Positions 11,526 through 22,686 of a DNA stretch of 64,000 bases are shown here, piece after piece. Origin of the DNA: Pyrenochaeta sp. MPI-SDFR-AT-0127. Lineage: Eukaryota; Ascomycota; Dothideomycetes; Pleosporales; Cucurbitariaceae. The notes beneath the pieces were generated by a model. It saw only the letters and a list, made by a program, of their open reading frames with translations, did no database searches and was not told the DNA's origin. How positions within the stretch are numbered: the first letter of the stretch is position 1; every line of letters starts with the position of its first letter. The stretch covers positions 310,001 through 374,000 of the forward strand of contig JAGTJM010000019.1 of assembly GCA_020747015.1 (NCBI GenBank). Reading direction: 5' to 3'. Both the position numbers and the translations under genes were made by a program.

Positions 11526-13459
11526 ATGAAGTTTTCCTCAGCTGTTGGAGCTGTGCTCCTTCCTTTCTTTGCAGCAACCGCCGGCGGCATTGAATTTGAC
11601 CCGGAAGATGAAGGTACGACAAGTCTCAAAGTAGAATTTTATGAAGCTCATGGTGTGCGATAGCGTCTATCCTCGCCGTCACGAGGCAGTATGCTTATGG
11701 CTTGATGTCGCTTTACCAGAACAATGCCACAACCACGCCAGTAGAAGATATCGGCATTTGGCCACAGCCACACTACTGGTGGGAAGGTGGTGCAGCTTGG
11801 GGTGGCATGATTGAATACAGTCAGTTCACAGGCGATACCTCGCATGTGAAGACGCTGCAACAAGCCTTGACCGCCAACTACGGACCCAACAATGACTTCA
11901 TCCTGTCATATCGAAAGGGCCAAACAGTAAGTTGGGTAGAGCCCAAATGAAGCATTGGCGCTGATCTAGTTCTACAGGGTAATGACGATCAGGCTTTCTG
12001 GGCCCTCGCCGTGATGTCTGCACTCGAGTACCAGTTTCCAGATCCTGCTCAGGCACCTGCGGCTTACCTAGAAGTCGCCGGCAATGCATTCGAAAATATC
12101 GTTGGACGGTGGGATGAGACCACATGCGGCGGAGGCTTGAAGTGGCAAATTTATCCAGAAAACGCTTACGGCTACAACTACAAGAACTCCATCAGTAACG
12201 GATGTGCTTTCGCCCTTGGCGCACGTCTAGCTCGATATACCGGTGAACAGAAGTATGCGGACTGGGCAGTCAAGATTTACGACTGGTCGAAGAAGGTTGG
12301 ACTGATCACCGACATCTTCGAGGTCTTTGACGGCACCGACGACAAGACCAACTGCGCAGCGGTTGCCGACAAAACTCAATGGACATACAACAATGCCATG
12401 TTCCTCCACGGCTCTGCTTTTATGTTCGACTATACCAATGGTGACAGCACTTGGAAAACACGAACATCTGGCTTCCTGAAGCACGCCGAGCTGCTTTTCT
12501 TCCGCCCATTCGAAAATGCCACTGATGTTATGTACGAGTGGGCTTGCGAGACTGGGGAGTCTGGACGCCACTGCAATCTGGATCAGCAATCATTCAAGGC
12601 CTACCTTTCCCGTTTCATGGCAAAGACTGCGATCATGGCGCCGTTCACCAAGGATACAATCACAAAATACTTGAAAGCCTCTGCTGTTGGTGCTGCGAAG
12701 TCATGTTCAGGCGGAGCTGATGGTGTGACTTGCGGCAGCAAGTGGTACACGGGTAGCTGGGACGGTACATCTGGCGTGGGCCAGCAACTTTCGGCTTTGG
12801 AGATCACGCAGTCCCTTCTGATGATTAAAAAGGGCACTCTCCCGGCGAAGAACAGTGAGCCTCAGCCAGAGCCATCTGCGACGATTGTTCCAAAGCCCAG
12901 CTCTACACCGAAGTCCAGCTCTGTACCAAAACCTAGCTCTACACCAGCTGCTGTACTTGGTCCGATCCCGACGCGCGTCATTGCTACGTCCAGCAAGATT
13001 CCGGAAGCCACTCCGTCTCCAATAGAAGTCGTATCCCCTTCGAAATCGTCTGAAGCGGCGCCTGCTCCAATCGTCAGCACTGCATCCACTTCCACTACAA
13101 TCAAACCGTCCGCCATTATCATCTCGGCTTCCCCATTGGCTAGCTCAACTGGCAAGCCCGGCGGCGAGTTTGCTGAAGTCACATCGACGACAAGTGCATG
13201 CTCCACGCCTGGAGGCGTGTGTACCTGCACACCAAGCGTAACGACCACCGTCTACGTGCCAGCCATCTCACAGACTGTAGCACCCATTGTACCGTCCAAC
13301 TCTTCGGCTTCGGTCCCTGTTACACCACCTGCTGCTAATACCAGCTTCCCCAACCCAAGCCAACCAGAGGAGTTCTTGGGCGCGGCGGTCAATGTCAGAG
13401 TAACTGCCAGCTCGATCATTGGCGCTGTGGTTGTTGCATTGTTTGCTGGTCTGTTGTAG
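11526..13459 (+). CDS. GH76 Dfg5/Dcw1-like GPI-anchored cell-wall protein
   Basis: Three exons, 11526-11613, 11664-11926 and 11978-13459, give 610 residues. The start is the ATG opening a signal peptide (MKFSSAVGAVLLPFFAATA). The catalytic region follows, with the conserved WPQPHYWWEGGAAWGGMIEY block and the paired acidic residues Asp120-Asp121 in GNDDQAFW, which act in GH76 enzymes. From about residue 405 to 590 the chain is rich in Ser, Thr and Pro (KPSSTPKSSS-type repeats), and it ends in a hydrophobic tail typical of a GPI signal. Dfg5/Dcw1 proteins are thought to transfer GPI-anchored mannoproteins from the membrane to wall glucan. The family is also annotated as mannan endo-1,6-alpha-mannosidase. 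The first intron (50 nt, GTACGA donor) is the least certain part of the model. Confidence 0.9.
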
Positions 13460-14505
13460 AAATCTGGTCTTTGCGTATAATTTCTCTTCTCTTCTCGTCC
13501 GGGTCGGCCGAGTACTTTTTTTTTACCGAATCTTGTAGATATACCCTTCTTCACATGCTTCCTTTTTTACCACCGAACCGATCCAGGTATCCTATAGCGA
13601 GGCTTGGTAAAAAGCAACCATACCATGCATGGCACATACATAAACAGAGACTACACAAAGGTCCTGAATACTCTCCATAGCTGTATAGTCTGAAATACAT
13701 ATGAAACCAATGTTCATCAGCATAGCCTTGTGTACTGCGGAATTTTGCTAGCATCACATCTCTGGAATCTTGTGATAATGCAAATGACGCTCAGATGGTA
13801 GGTGCGAGGATTGTATTCTGGGTGACATTCGATGCGCCGTGTTAATCTTAAGTTGACAATAGCCCTACACTCCCTATGTCGCAAGGAAGATGGTTGCCGC
13901 GTGCTTTACCCCTCCTAGAAACGCCACAATTCTGCCGCCAACAGCTAACGCCTGATGACATAGACCCTCCCGCTATCCCGCAACCCCGGCCCTGCTGCAA
14001 AACTCCACATACCCGAGCTCAACAACAGAAGTAGCGCCCCAGAGACGTGCAGGTAGCCGCTTGGTCTTCTCAGCATACCGACCTGTGTCCCGGGTTCCGG
14101 CTATCCTAAGGAGAGTGGAGCTTCGATTCGATTACTATGGCCTGATGTGCTACTGGCTTTTACCACACGCGACAGCTGATAATACACGATAGTGTCATTG
14201 GAGCCTGCAACTGTAACGGTGCGTAATAGTGCAAGAAGGAAAGCGACAGGGACGCTGACATATACACAGGCTGCAGCTACCAGCGTGTCCCTACCGTCAA
14301 CGGCTCCACTTCGCGTCCTGAGCCCATCTTTGAAGCCTCAAACCCTCCGCAATCGCTATCCACATACGTTTACCCTCGATCATCAATACGGCTTTGCAAG
14401 TGATTTGTAGCCATAGGAGGCCACATCTACAACCCTCTCCTCTTATTGACGCACGCGTCCTTACTCGTGCTCTCGTTTGGCCTTTTTGCGGTCTAGTTGG
14501 CCACA
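13460..14505. other. Intergenic, no supported gene
   Basis: One kilobase between the GH76 and acyltransferase genes. Short frames on both strands carry no recognisable domain. A 3' untranslated region for the GH76 gene and the promoter of the next gene are expected here. Confidence 0.6.
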
Positions 14506-16938
14506 ATGGCGAAAGACAAGAGGGATGCAAAGGGCAAGAAGCTCGCGACCATGAACAAATATGTCTACGATGCATTCCTATGGACTTTCTCGATACTGGT
14601 AGAGCTTTTTTTCCGAGAGGTGCACCCCAGGAGTAGCTGGAAAGTGCCAAAAGAAGGCCCAGTCATATTCGTGTGCGCACCACATGCAAATCAAGTAGGT
14701 TTCAACTGCGGCTGTAATCTAGACAAGTGGAAGCTTATAGACAGTAGTTTGTAGATCCTTTGATGTTGATGCGAGTTGTCAAGAAGGAATCGGACCGCCG
14801 AATACAATTTCTGATCGCTGATAAGTCGATGAAGCGAAAGTTCATAGGCGCCATGGCAGGTTTGACGGGCGTGGTACCAGTAGGCAGAGCCATGGATATG
14901 ACAAAGCCAGCCAAGGGCAAAGTCTATCTTCCAGATCCCATCAATGACCCGTGCCTACTTCGAGGTGTTGATACCAATTTCGAGGACGAAAAGTTCCAAG
15001 TTGGAGGCTCGATCGTGCTTCCAAAAGTGGACAACAAGGCAGCTACAGCAGAGATACTGGAGATCAGAGGCCCAGAGGAGATCAGACTGAAGCGTGGCTT
15101 CAAGGGAGGTGTTGCTATGCAGCAGCTCACCGGCCGCAATGACATGACCAAGGACGGAACGTTCATCGATGGAGCGGCTGAGAAGAAGGGTACCACGGAT
15201 GGATACGAGGGAACTGAGTTCCAGGTCGCACCAAAACTTGATCAAACGGAGGTTTACGACGCTGTTCATGCAGTACTTCATCATGGGGGAAGCATCGGCA
15301 TCTTCCCAGAGGGAGGTAGCCACGATCGTACTGACCTCCTACCCCTCAAAGGTGAGCCATCTTACCCTCGATGCCCTCTTCGTCACTAATATTTTGCAGC
15401 TGGTGTTGCTATTATGGCTCTCGGTACTGTACAGACGAAACCTGACTGCAACCTCAAGATCATTCCTGTTGGCATGAACTACTTTCATGCCCACAAGTTC
15501 CGGTCAAGGGCTGTGATCGAATTCGGTACACCAATCGATGTGCCAGCTGAACTTGCCCAGAAATTCGACGGGCCTGGGAGGCGTGACGCCATTGGTGAGA
15601 TGTTAGAGACGATTCGTCAAGGCTTGATCTCGGTCACTGTCACTACCCCAGACTACGATACACTCATGGTATGTCCCAGTCTTTGTTGCCATATTTCGTC
15701 ATCTCTAACACGTTCCCTAGGTTATCCAAGCCGTACGCCGTCTTTACAACTCCAATCGGACAAAGCTCCCCTTGCCCAAGGTGGTAGAGCTCAATCGCCG
15801 CCTCGTTCAGGGCTACGAGCGCTATAAAGACGACCCTCGCATCATTGTGCTCAAGAAGGAGGTTACTGCTTACAACGGCAAACTAAAAGCGCTCGGAGTT
15901 CGAGATCACCAGGTGCAATATGCCAAGATGCATTTCGTCACTGCTTTCGCCCTCTTCTGGTACCGCCTCGGCAAGTTGCTCTTCCTGAGTTTGCTTGTCT
16001 TGCCTGGCACTTTGCTCTTCAGTCTCGTATTTATTTCTACTAAACTTATCTCGATCAAGAAAGCAAAAGAGGCACTGGCTGCGTCAAATGTCAAGGTTCA
16101 GGCGAGAGATGTCATGGCCACTTGGAAGCTCCTCGTTGCAATGGCTGCTGCCCCAACGGCCTACGCATGGTACGTATGCATAGGTCTTTATTGGTACTCA
16201 TACAACAACTGCAACGGATACCTTCCAGCAGGCATTCAAAAACGCTGGCTCATTCTCCCTCAACTGATTGTTTACGTCACGGTGACATACGGCGCCCTTC
16301 GATTCGGCGAGGTTGCCATGGACATACTCAAATCGCTTGGCCCGCTCTGGAAAATGATGAATCCCTTCTCCAACAACGAACTTGTAAAGCTTCAAGAACG
16401 TCGTGAGAATCTTGCGCTTCGTGTCAACGAACTCATAAATGAGCTTGGACCGGTGATGTTCGAAGACTTCTATTCCAAGCGTATCCTAGAGGACCCATTC
16501 TCTACCAAGGAAGAAGACAAGCAAGCAAGACCCATCACTCCGCCACCGCGAAAATCGAGTGCAGACGCCGCCGCAGAAGGTCCACAGGATATCGAAACCT
16601 ACGATTTTCCCATCTCCCCAGGTAGTGAAAACGGGCTCTCACGCATCGAATCATTCCACGATCTCGCGAACCAGGATATCTTCTCGAGTAGGCCTCAGAC
16701 ACCCAAGAAGAGCAGAAGTAGGAATAGCAGCTCGGCAAACTTGGGAGGCTTCAAGCTCAAGCCATTTAGCACGATTGATGGAAATATGGATGAGGTTAAG
16801 AGGAGGTTGACGGATGGTGTCAAGGAGCGCACGAGAAAACGGAGGAGTAGCGGAACAGATGGGAGCTGGGATGATGGGGCTGTCACACCTGGTAGTGAAG
16901 CGGGAGATGGGTTGCAGATGACGAGGAAGAATAGATAG
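14506..16938 (+). CDS. Glycerol-3-phosphate O-acyltransferase (Sct1/Gpt2 type)
   Basis: Four exons, 14506-14694, 14748-15351, 15400-15668 and 15721-16938, give 759 residues. The protein makes lysophosphatidic acid from glycerol-3-phosphate and acyl-CoA, the first step of glycerolipid synthesis, in the ER membrane. Evidence is the PlsC motif HANQFVD (His60-Asp66), whose codons are joined by intron 1, and the motif FPEGGSH (Phe249 onward). The long insert between these motifs is a hallmark of the fungal Sct1/Gpt2 enzymes. Membrane segments follow at roughly residues 425-470 and 505-580. The C-terminal 150 residues are polar, rich in Ser, Pro and Arg, and contain SPGSE/TPKKS-type sites that could be phosphorylated. 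Confidence in family is high. Confidence 0.93.
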
Positions 16939-17296
16939 ATGTGCGTAGTGATTTGTGAGAACGGCTGAAGACGAGCAGTGTGGGGGTTTCGTTAGTGCTA
17001 GTGATACCACTTTTCGTATACTTTTGTATGGAGGAATGTAAGAGGACAAGACGCAACACCAAGGATGAATTGCTTGACTTTGTAGAGCATGAGAATAAAA
17101 TTGCTTCCTTGCTTGCTTGCTATGCTAAGAACACCATCTGAAATATCATCGCTTACACATTGCCCATCCAACATGAAAATGCCAAAAGAATAAAACAAAA
17201 CGCCGAGAGGTATACTATGCCATTTCATGCCATGCCATGCTATCGAGCATCCAAAATCATTCCAACAATTCCGAACCATCTGCACCAAAAAACCTT
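16939..17296. other. Convergent 3' intergenic region
   Basis: These 358 bases separate the ends of the convergent acyltransferase and CDC45 genes. They hold a short CTTG repeat near 17104-17122 and CATGC-type words near 17220-17245, but no gene. Confidence 0.7.
17094..17099 (+). terminator. Candidate polyadenylation signal
   Basis: A canonical AATAAA lies 156 bases after the acyltransferase stop codon and is well placed to serve that transcript. Fungal signals are loose, so this is a candidate only. Confidence 0.35.
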
Positions 17297-19906
17297 TTAC
17301 CCGACAACAGCCTTCATGCTCAACCGCTCCAAAAACCCACTCAAGTCTTCTTTCTTGATTTCAATTACACATGCTTCGAAACTGTCCATGCGCACCCTTG
17401 CGCCGGTTTCTCGGACAACTTCTTGGAAAGCGTTGCCGAATCTGTTTCTGCCGGAGCCGCGCTGCTCCTCCTCTTCTTCATCAGATTCTTCTTCCGAAGA
17501 GACGTCTTCTTCTTCAGTGTCGTCTTCTACTTCGTCTTCTTCTAGTCCAGCAGCGAGATTGCGCTGTCGACGCGCTTCCCGCTTCTTCTCGATGGCCGTG
17601 GCTCGCGCGACGCGTTTCGCCTCCTTGGCTTTGATACGAGCGTCGCGCTTGAGAAGGCGCTCTTTGGTGGACTTTGTTGCTCCACCGCCGCCCAGACCAA
17701 CGACCACGTAGAGACCACGGGAGTCGTCGAGACCTGCCATGACCAGTTCGCTACCACGGTTCTTGCCTTTTGTGCCGTTAAGTTCGACGATTGCTTCCGC
17801 AATCCATAAGGCTAGCTTGGTGAGTGCGCCTGGGTGTGTGAAGAGTTGGACATCTGGACCTTCCTTTACAACGGCCATGCGGAAGGCTCTGAGATGGCGG
17901 ATCTGCTTCTTTTCGATGAGTTGGGTGCCTGTTCTCAGGATGGCGCGGTGAAGGTGCTGAGCTGTAGTTATGTGGTCGACCAACAAATCTATCGAGCCGA
18001 GGGCATCGTAGGCGGTCCAAAAGCGGCTTATGATATGCTCTTGTGCTAGATCTTGCTGTTCTTGCGTTGCCGATGGCATGTCTGACGAGTGATCTTGTGT
18101 ACCCACGAAGTTCGTACTATCAAAAGAAGACTGGGTGAGCGATTTAGCATCCCCGACTTCTAATATAGCACCCAATATGACACCCGCATCGATGGCAGAA
18201 AGACATGCCTTCCATCCCCAACATCTTACGAAGCCCCATCCATCCTTTGGATCACCGCTCCCTGACTTTGGTGGAACGAGTCCATCAAGTCCATAATGTG
18301 GGGCAAATGTCAGGAGACGTTCTCGCAAGCCCCGTTTAAGTTCCATGTCCATGTGCGTATACCGCTGTTTACATTCTGCGAGCGAAACACCCATCTTTGC
18401 GAGGAGTTTGGCAAGCCGTTTCTGGCCTGCATCGCTCCAGATGTGCAGTTTGGCAGATAGGTATGGTGAGTGAAGCATACTTTCGTAGAGAGACCAGTGG
18501 CGGAGAAGGAGGAAGCGTGGTTCGGGTGATAGGCGAATGGACTTGTCTGTTGCTGAGCGGGCACTTGTGGGTATAACGCCGCTTGCTTCACCCAGTGTTG
18601 CGTCGCGGGCTCCGTTCTGAAGATCTGTGCTAGGATTGAGACGGCGCACCTCGTCTCGTAACACAGAACGTATTTGTTCACCTCGGTTGCCATTCCAGCC
18701 TGCTGAGCCGCCTTGTGTTGACAAAGGGTTCAATCCAACACCACTTCCTGTTCGACCGTAAAGTTCGAGACTACTGACACCTACAATAGCATTCCATAAA
18801 AGGTCGTTGTCTTCGCGACCAAGCTCTGAAGCCAGATTGTATACGAGGGAGGAAACAGGGTCTGAGTATGATGTGCCGAGTTGGTAGTACTTATCGAGGA
18901 CATTTGTGTACTTGTTGCGCGTTTGAATGAGCTGTTTCCGTAAACTTTTCACCGATGTTTGCTTTGGTGCTGCAACTGATGGGGATGCTGAGCGGCTGCG
19001 GGAATCTGAGCGAGAGAAATCGGAGGAGCCGCCTAGTTGGTTCTCAATCATTAAGCCACGTCGTACAGGCCGTTGTTCTGGCGATGATGGTAATGAGCCT
19101 CCCTGTCTCGCTGTCAGTGTCCATTATTGAATCACCTAGTAGGAACCTACCGAATTACTTCTGCGCCGTTGTCGTGGGCGCTCATCGTCCGTCATGTCGT
19201 CCTCAGAGTCGTCCCCTTCACTCCACGATTTCCTCTTCTTGGGTGCTTGTCCAGATGGCGGCTCCTCCTCGTCCTGATCGTCTGAGTCCTCGTCCAAATC
19301 CTCCTCTTCCCCAACCTCAGGCATTTCTTCCAGTCCACAATAAGCTGCTCGTTCCGCCTGAAGCTCTTCCTCAATATCGCCATCATCGAACACTATGATA
19401 CCTCCTCTTGAAGATTGATATGACTGCACCACCTTCCCCTTGTCCACACCAGACTGCCTCCGCACCAGCTCCCCTGTTGCTGGGTCTTCACTGAAAGGCG
19501 TACCAAACACGTTCGCCAGGTTCCACGGTCTTCTCGCATCCATAACCCAGACTTCGATATCGGCAGTCCCACCTTGCCCGTTCTCATCCACGTCGAGGCC
19601 GAGTATCTCTTCCAGGTCCACCATACCACCAACACCTAAACATACCACAACGCCTCCGCTTCCGCCATCAGTTGTTCGCATTGGCCGGACCAGCTCTTCT
19701 GCTGCACGTGAGAGATCGCCATATCCGGCTATAGGTTGAATCTTGTGGGGTATGTAGTCGCGTTTTAATAACGCGGTAAGTATTCGACAAGCGCACAGCG
19801 CGTCTGGCTCGAGAGCGACGAGGAGTAGAACAGGAGGTGCAGCAGCATGTGTTCGTTTAACGAGGTTCTGGTATAGGTGTGCGATTAGATTTCGTGGGAG
19901 ATACAT
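17297..19906 (-). CDS. cdc45: Cdc45, replication initiation and CMG helicase subunit
   Basis: Two exons on the minus strand, 19906-19151 and 19102-17297, give 853 residues. The 48-nt intron (GTAGGT donor, CAG acceptor) keeps frame. Cdc45 joins Mcm2-7 and GINS to form the replicative helicase in the nucleus. The N-terminus (MYLPRNLIAHLYQNLVKRTH, then a hydrophobic strand and EPDALCACRIL) and the central and C-terminal blocks (NLASELGREDNDLLWNAIVG; a Leu-rich region ending in the MKAVVG tail) match the family. There are two acidic low-complexity stretches: one with DEDSDD/DEEEP near residues 185-230, common in Cdc45, and another near residues 785-815 (EEDEVEDDTEEEDVSSEEES). The gene is convergent with the acyltransferase. 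Confidence 0.93.
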
Positions 19907-20636
19907 GGCGATGTATGAAGTCTATGTTGGCTCTGCGGGCAGGCGTTGTAGCACGCGCCAAAGCGACGCGTTTGGAGGACAGAAGGGGCGAATTAACAGA
20001 GATTGCGGCTCATTGCATAGTTAAACCTTGGTTATACAAAAATATGAATGCGTACTAGAACTCGACGTAGCGGGAGGAGCAATTGGTATGCGTGGGTACG
20101 GGAGCCTGCAGAGCGTCCTGACAGTACTTTGGTGATACCGACGCGTGCAAAATGCGCTTAAGCCGCAAATGGCATGGCGCTGACCTGTGACGTGCACCAT
20201 CACCTCCACGCGACTCCAGCCCTATTCATGTCTCCGCCATTATTTTCTTTACTTAGTTCCGCTAAAGCGGCAATTTTGCGCTGAAATGGCCCTCGTGAGC
20301 TTCCTCACTTGAATTACAATATGATTTTGAGTGACTGATTTGACTTTTGTCTATGATTTCATTTTGTTCTCGAGAGCATTGGCTTTTAATCATATACTTG
20401 TGCCTCGTCCTCCTTCCATGATAGTGGTAGTCCCATACCACTCAGAGTCTTTGAATTACGCAGCTCCAATGTTACCAAAATAACTCCATAAGAAATGGGT
20501 CTCTCAATTTGTTGGCGGCTTAGTTGACCTTGCGCCGCGCCACAACGCACAAAATCTTCAGTCAACTTCCGTTATACCCCCGATCTGGAATTTGAGCGGT
20601 CCATATGTACCAACATCGATCATTCCAATCGATCTT
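19907..20636. other. Intergenic, CDC45 upstream region
   Basis: This region lies between the CDC45 start and the 3' end of the next minus-strand gene. GACGCGT/ACGCGT-like words occur near 19968 and 20140 (GCGACGCGTTTG, CGACGCGTGC). They resemble the MCB element ACGCGT that drives G1/S genes in yeasts. Function here is inference. Confidence 0.4.
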
Positions 20637-22253
20637 CTAAGGCTCTTTATCCATGTTGGGTTCGCGTTTGGTAAAGTTCGATTCTGTAGAGCCACATCTT
20701 GAATTGTGAAAAGCATCGTTGACCTCAAATCCGCTGAATACCTTAGTTTGAGCTCCGGTATCAGTCTTTCCACGAACATCATACTCATAGTTGGTTCCTG
20801 TTGGCTCGAGCTGAACCAGAGAGGGGACTATATCGTAGCGTTGGTCGAGCTTCTTCCCATTCGCATCCCCCCATTTGGTAAGCCCGGGATTGACGATGAA
20901 TGCAACTACTTCCGTATCAATATCTTCACCACTGTGATTAGGCATGGATGCCATGCACTCCTTATCGAAGTTGGTCCCGACCGCCGGAAAGGTAACCTGA
21001 ATGCGGCACCGCTGCACTGACATTTCTAGGGCCAGCCTAAACGCTTTGTTGACAATATTCCAAATTTTCGGAGGGTCAATCTCTGGAAAGATTGATGCAA
21101 GGCGTGGCTCGACAAGATTCACAACATTATGCCGAGCTTCAAGTGTGCTCATTTGCAGGGAGTGTAATGTGCTGCTTTGTGGGGTTTCAGCAGACTCCTC
21201 TACCTCACCGTGCGTAATGACATTATGACCAGTGATTTGTGCAAGATGCTCCATCGTTGTATACCGCCAGGTCTCGCATTGAGGGGATGGTGATGGCCAG
21301 CGACGAAAGTGGTCTGCTCCAAACATCAGGGACCAAATCTCATGAAGGACCTTACCTTCGTGCTGGAAAATCGCAAAAGGAGAAACGAAGATCAATTCGA
21401 TGAGGACAGACCAGATCCAAGCTTCCATAAAGCACTTTTTTCGAGCTCGAGTGTCCCAATAATGTACGGGAACGTCGATGAGTAGAATGCGCGACTCAAG
21501 GACCTCGGAAATACTCACGTCCTTGGGAAAGCGAACTGAGCGGCTCAAGGATTTGACTAAAGCAATGATGACACGAAAGTCCTGAGCGAATTGATCGTCC
21601 GAAATGGCGCGCACTTTGTTGACCTTAGCGAGCATATCATTCTGCAAATGTCGCATCTGTTCTCGCAGCGTGGCAGCTACCAATTTTTCTCCCTGCAATT
21701 GATGCACCTCTCTTTGCAAGATTTTGATTTCAGAATCCTTCCCTTGCAGTGTTTGTACCTATCCTTGTGTCTCAGTGACTTGAATTTCCAATTTTTGAAA
21801 AATTCGTACCTGTTCTCGAAGCTCCTCCGTTTCCCAGACATCCCTGAGTAATAGGTTTATGACAGCTAACATCGACTCATCTGTCGCGTCGTCGAAGTCG
21901 AGGCGGTAACGATGCACATATGGTGAGATGAGGTTGTTCACAAGAAAGAAGTATCTCGCCTCAATATCGTTTTTCTTGTCCAGGATGCTCATGCGATCCT
22001 GCTTCGCGTGATAGAGTTGTCTCGCAACTTTATCATGTTTTCTCTTCAATTTGGCATAGTTATTACGCTCCTGTTGAATCTCATTTCGAAGCAAAATAAT
22101 AGCTTGTGCGTTCGAAATATTCGCATCCGTAATTCGCTGTGAGCGTCTGCTTCCGTGTTGCCATCCAGAGACTTGTGCAGCATTTTCATTGTGTGGGTTG
22201 CTATCATAGTGAGATCTCGCTGGAATATGGGGCCGTTGCGGTCTTCCCATCAT
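20637..22253 (-). CDS. Hypothetical coiled-coil protein
   Basis: Two exons, 22253-21810 and 21758-20637, give 521 residues. The 51-nt intron runs from GTACGA to GATAG and is phase 0. I do not recognise a family. Residues 1-60 are polar (Gln, His, Ser and Arg-rich). Residues 60-110 and 140-215 are charged, heptad-like and probably coiled coils (RNEIQQERNNYAKLKRKHDK; LQREVHQLQGEKLVAATLRE). The middle part, about 235-400, is folded-looking and contains aromatic residues (FMEAWIWSVLIELIFVSPF). The C-terminal 60 residues are polar. The arrangement (disordered N-terminus, coiled coil, globular domain) recalls uncharacterised fungal proteins. The gene is transcribed divergently from the Hsp70-like gene, 433 bases away. 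Confidence 0.72.
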
Positions 22254-22686
22254 GTAGTTGATCTAGAAGATTAGCATCAGTTGTTGCTACAGATATAGAT
22301 CAGGTCTGACTTGCCGTGCCTTTCAACATATCCACGGTATGTCTGGCCAGCCACAGAATAGCTGTCACGCCGCAATAATGTTGATGAGCAGTGTATTTAA
22401 CCTTCAAACTGTTAAAATATAGTAAGTATTCGTAAAGCTCTTATTCTCTTGTTATTGGCGAGAGTATTGAGAGTACTTACCTCTCACTCTCATCTCATAT
22501 CCCTTATCCCTTATCCCTGCTCTCTCATCGCTCACCTCTCACTTTCACTTACTTATATAGGTGTACTATCTATTCCAATGGATTACTCTTACTCTTAAGG
22601 CTATGCATCCCTTCCATAAGAAAACATCTCATCGGCAATAAAAAATACACGCATAACGAGGACTCGTTCAAGCTACCGCTGTCGAT
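22254..22686. promoter_or_regulatory. Shared divergent promoter region
   Basis: The 433-base spacer between two divergent starts. It holds a pyrimidine tract at about 22478-22552 with CTCTCACT/CATCTC/TATCCCT words, of the kind that marks fungal core promoters on the strand of the Hsp70-like gene. Co-regulation of the pair is inference. Confidence 0.45.

Noticed and set aside
17160..17711. 183-residue plus-strand Ser-rich frame
   Set aside because: Antisense of the acidic stretch of Cdc45 (Glu codons read backwards as Ser and Phe).
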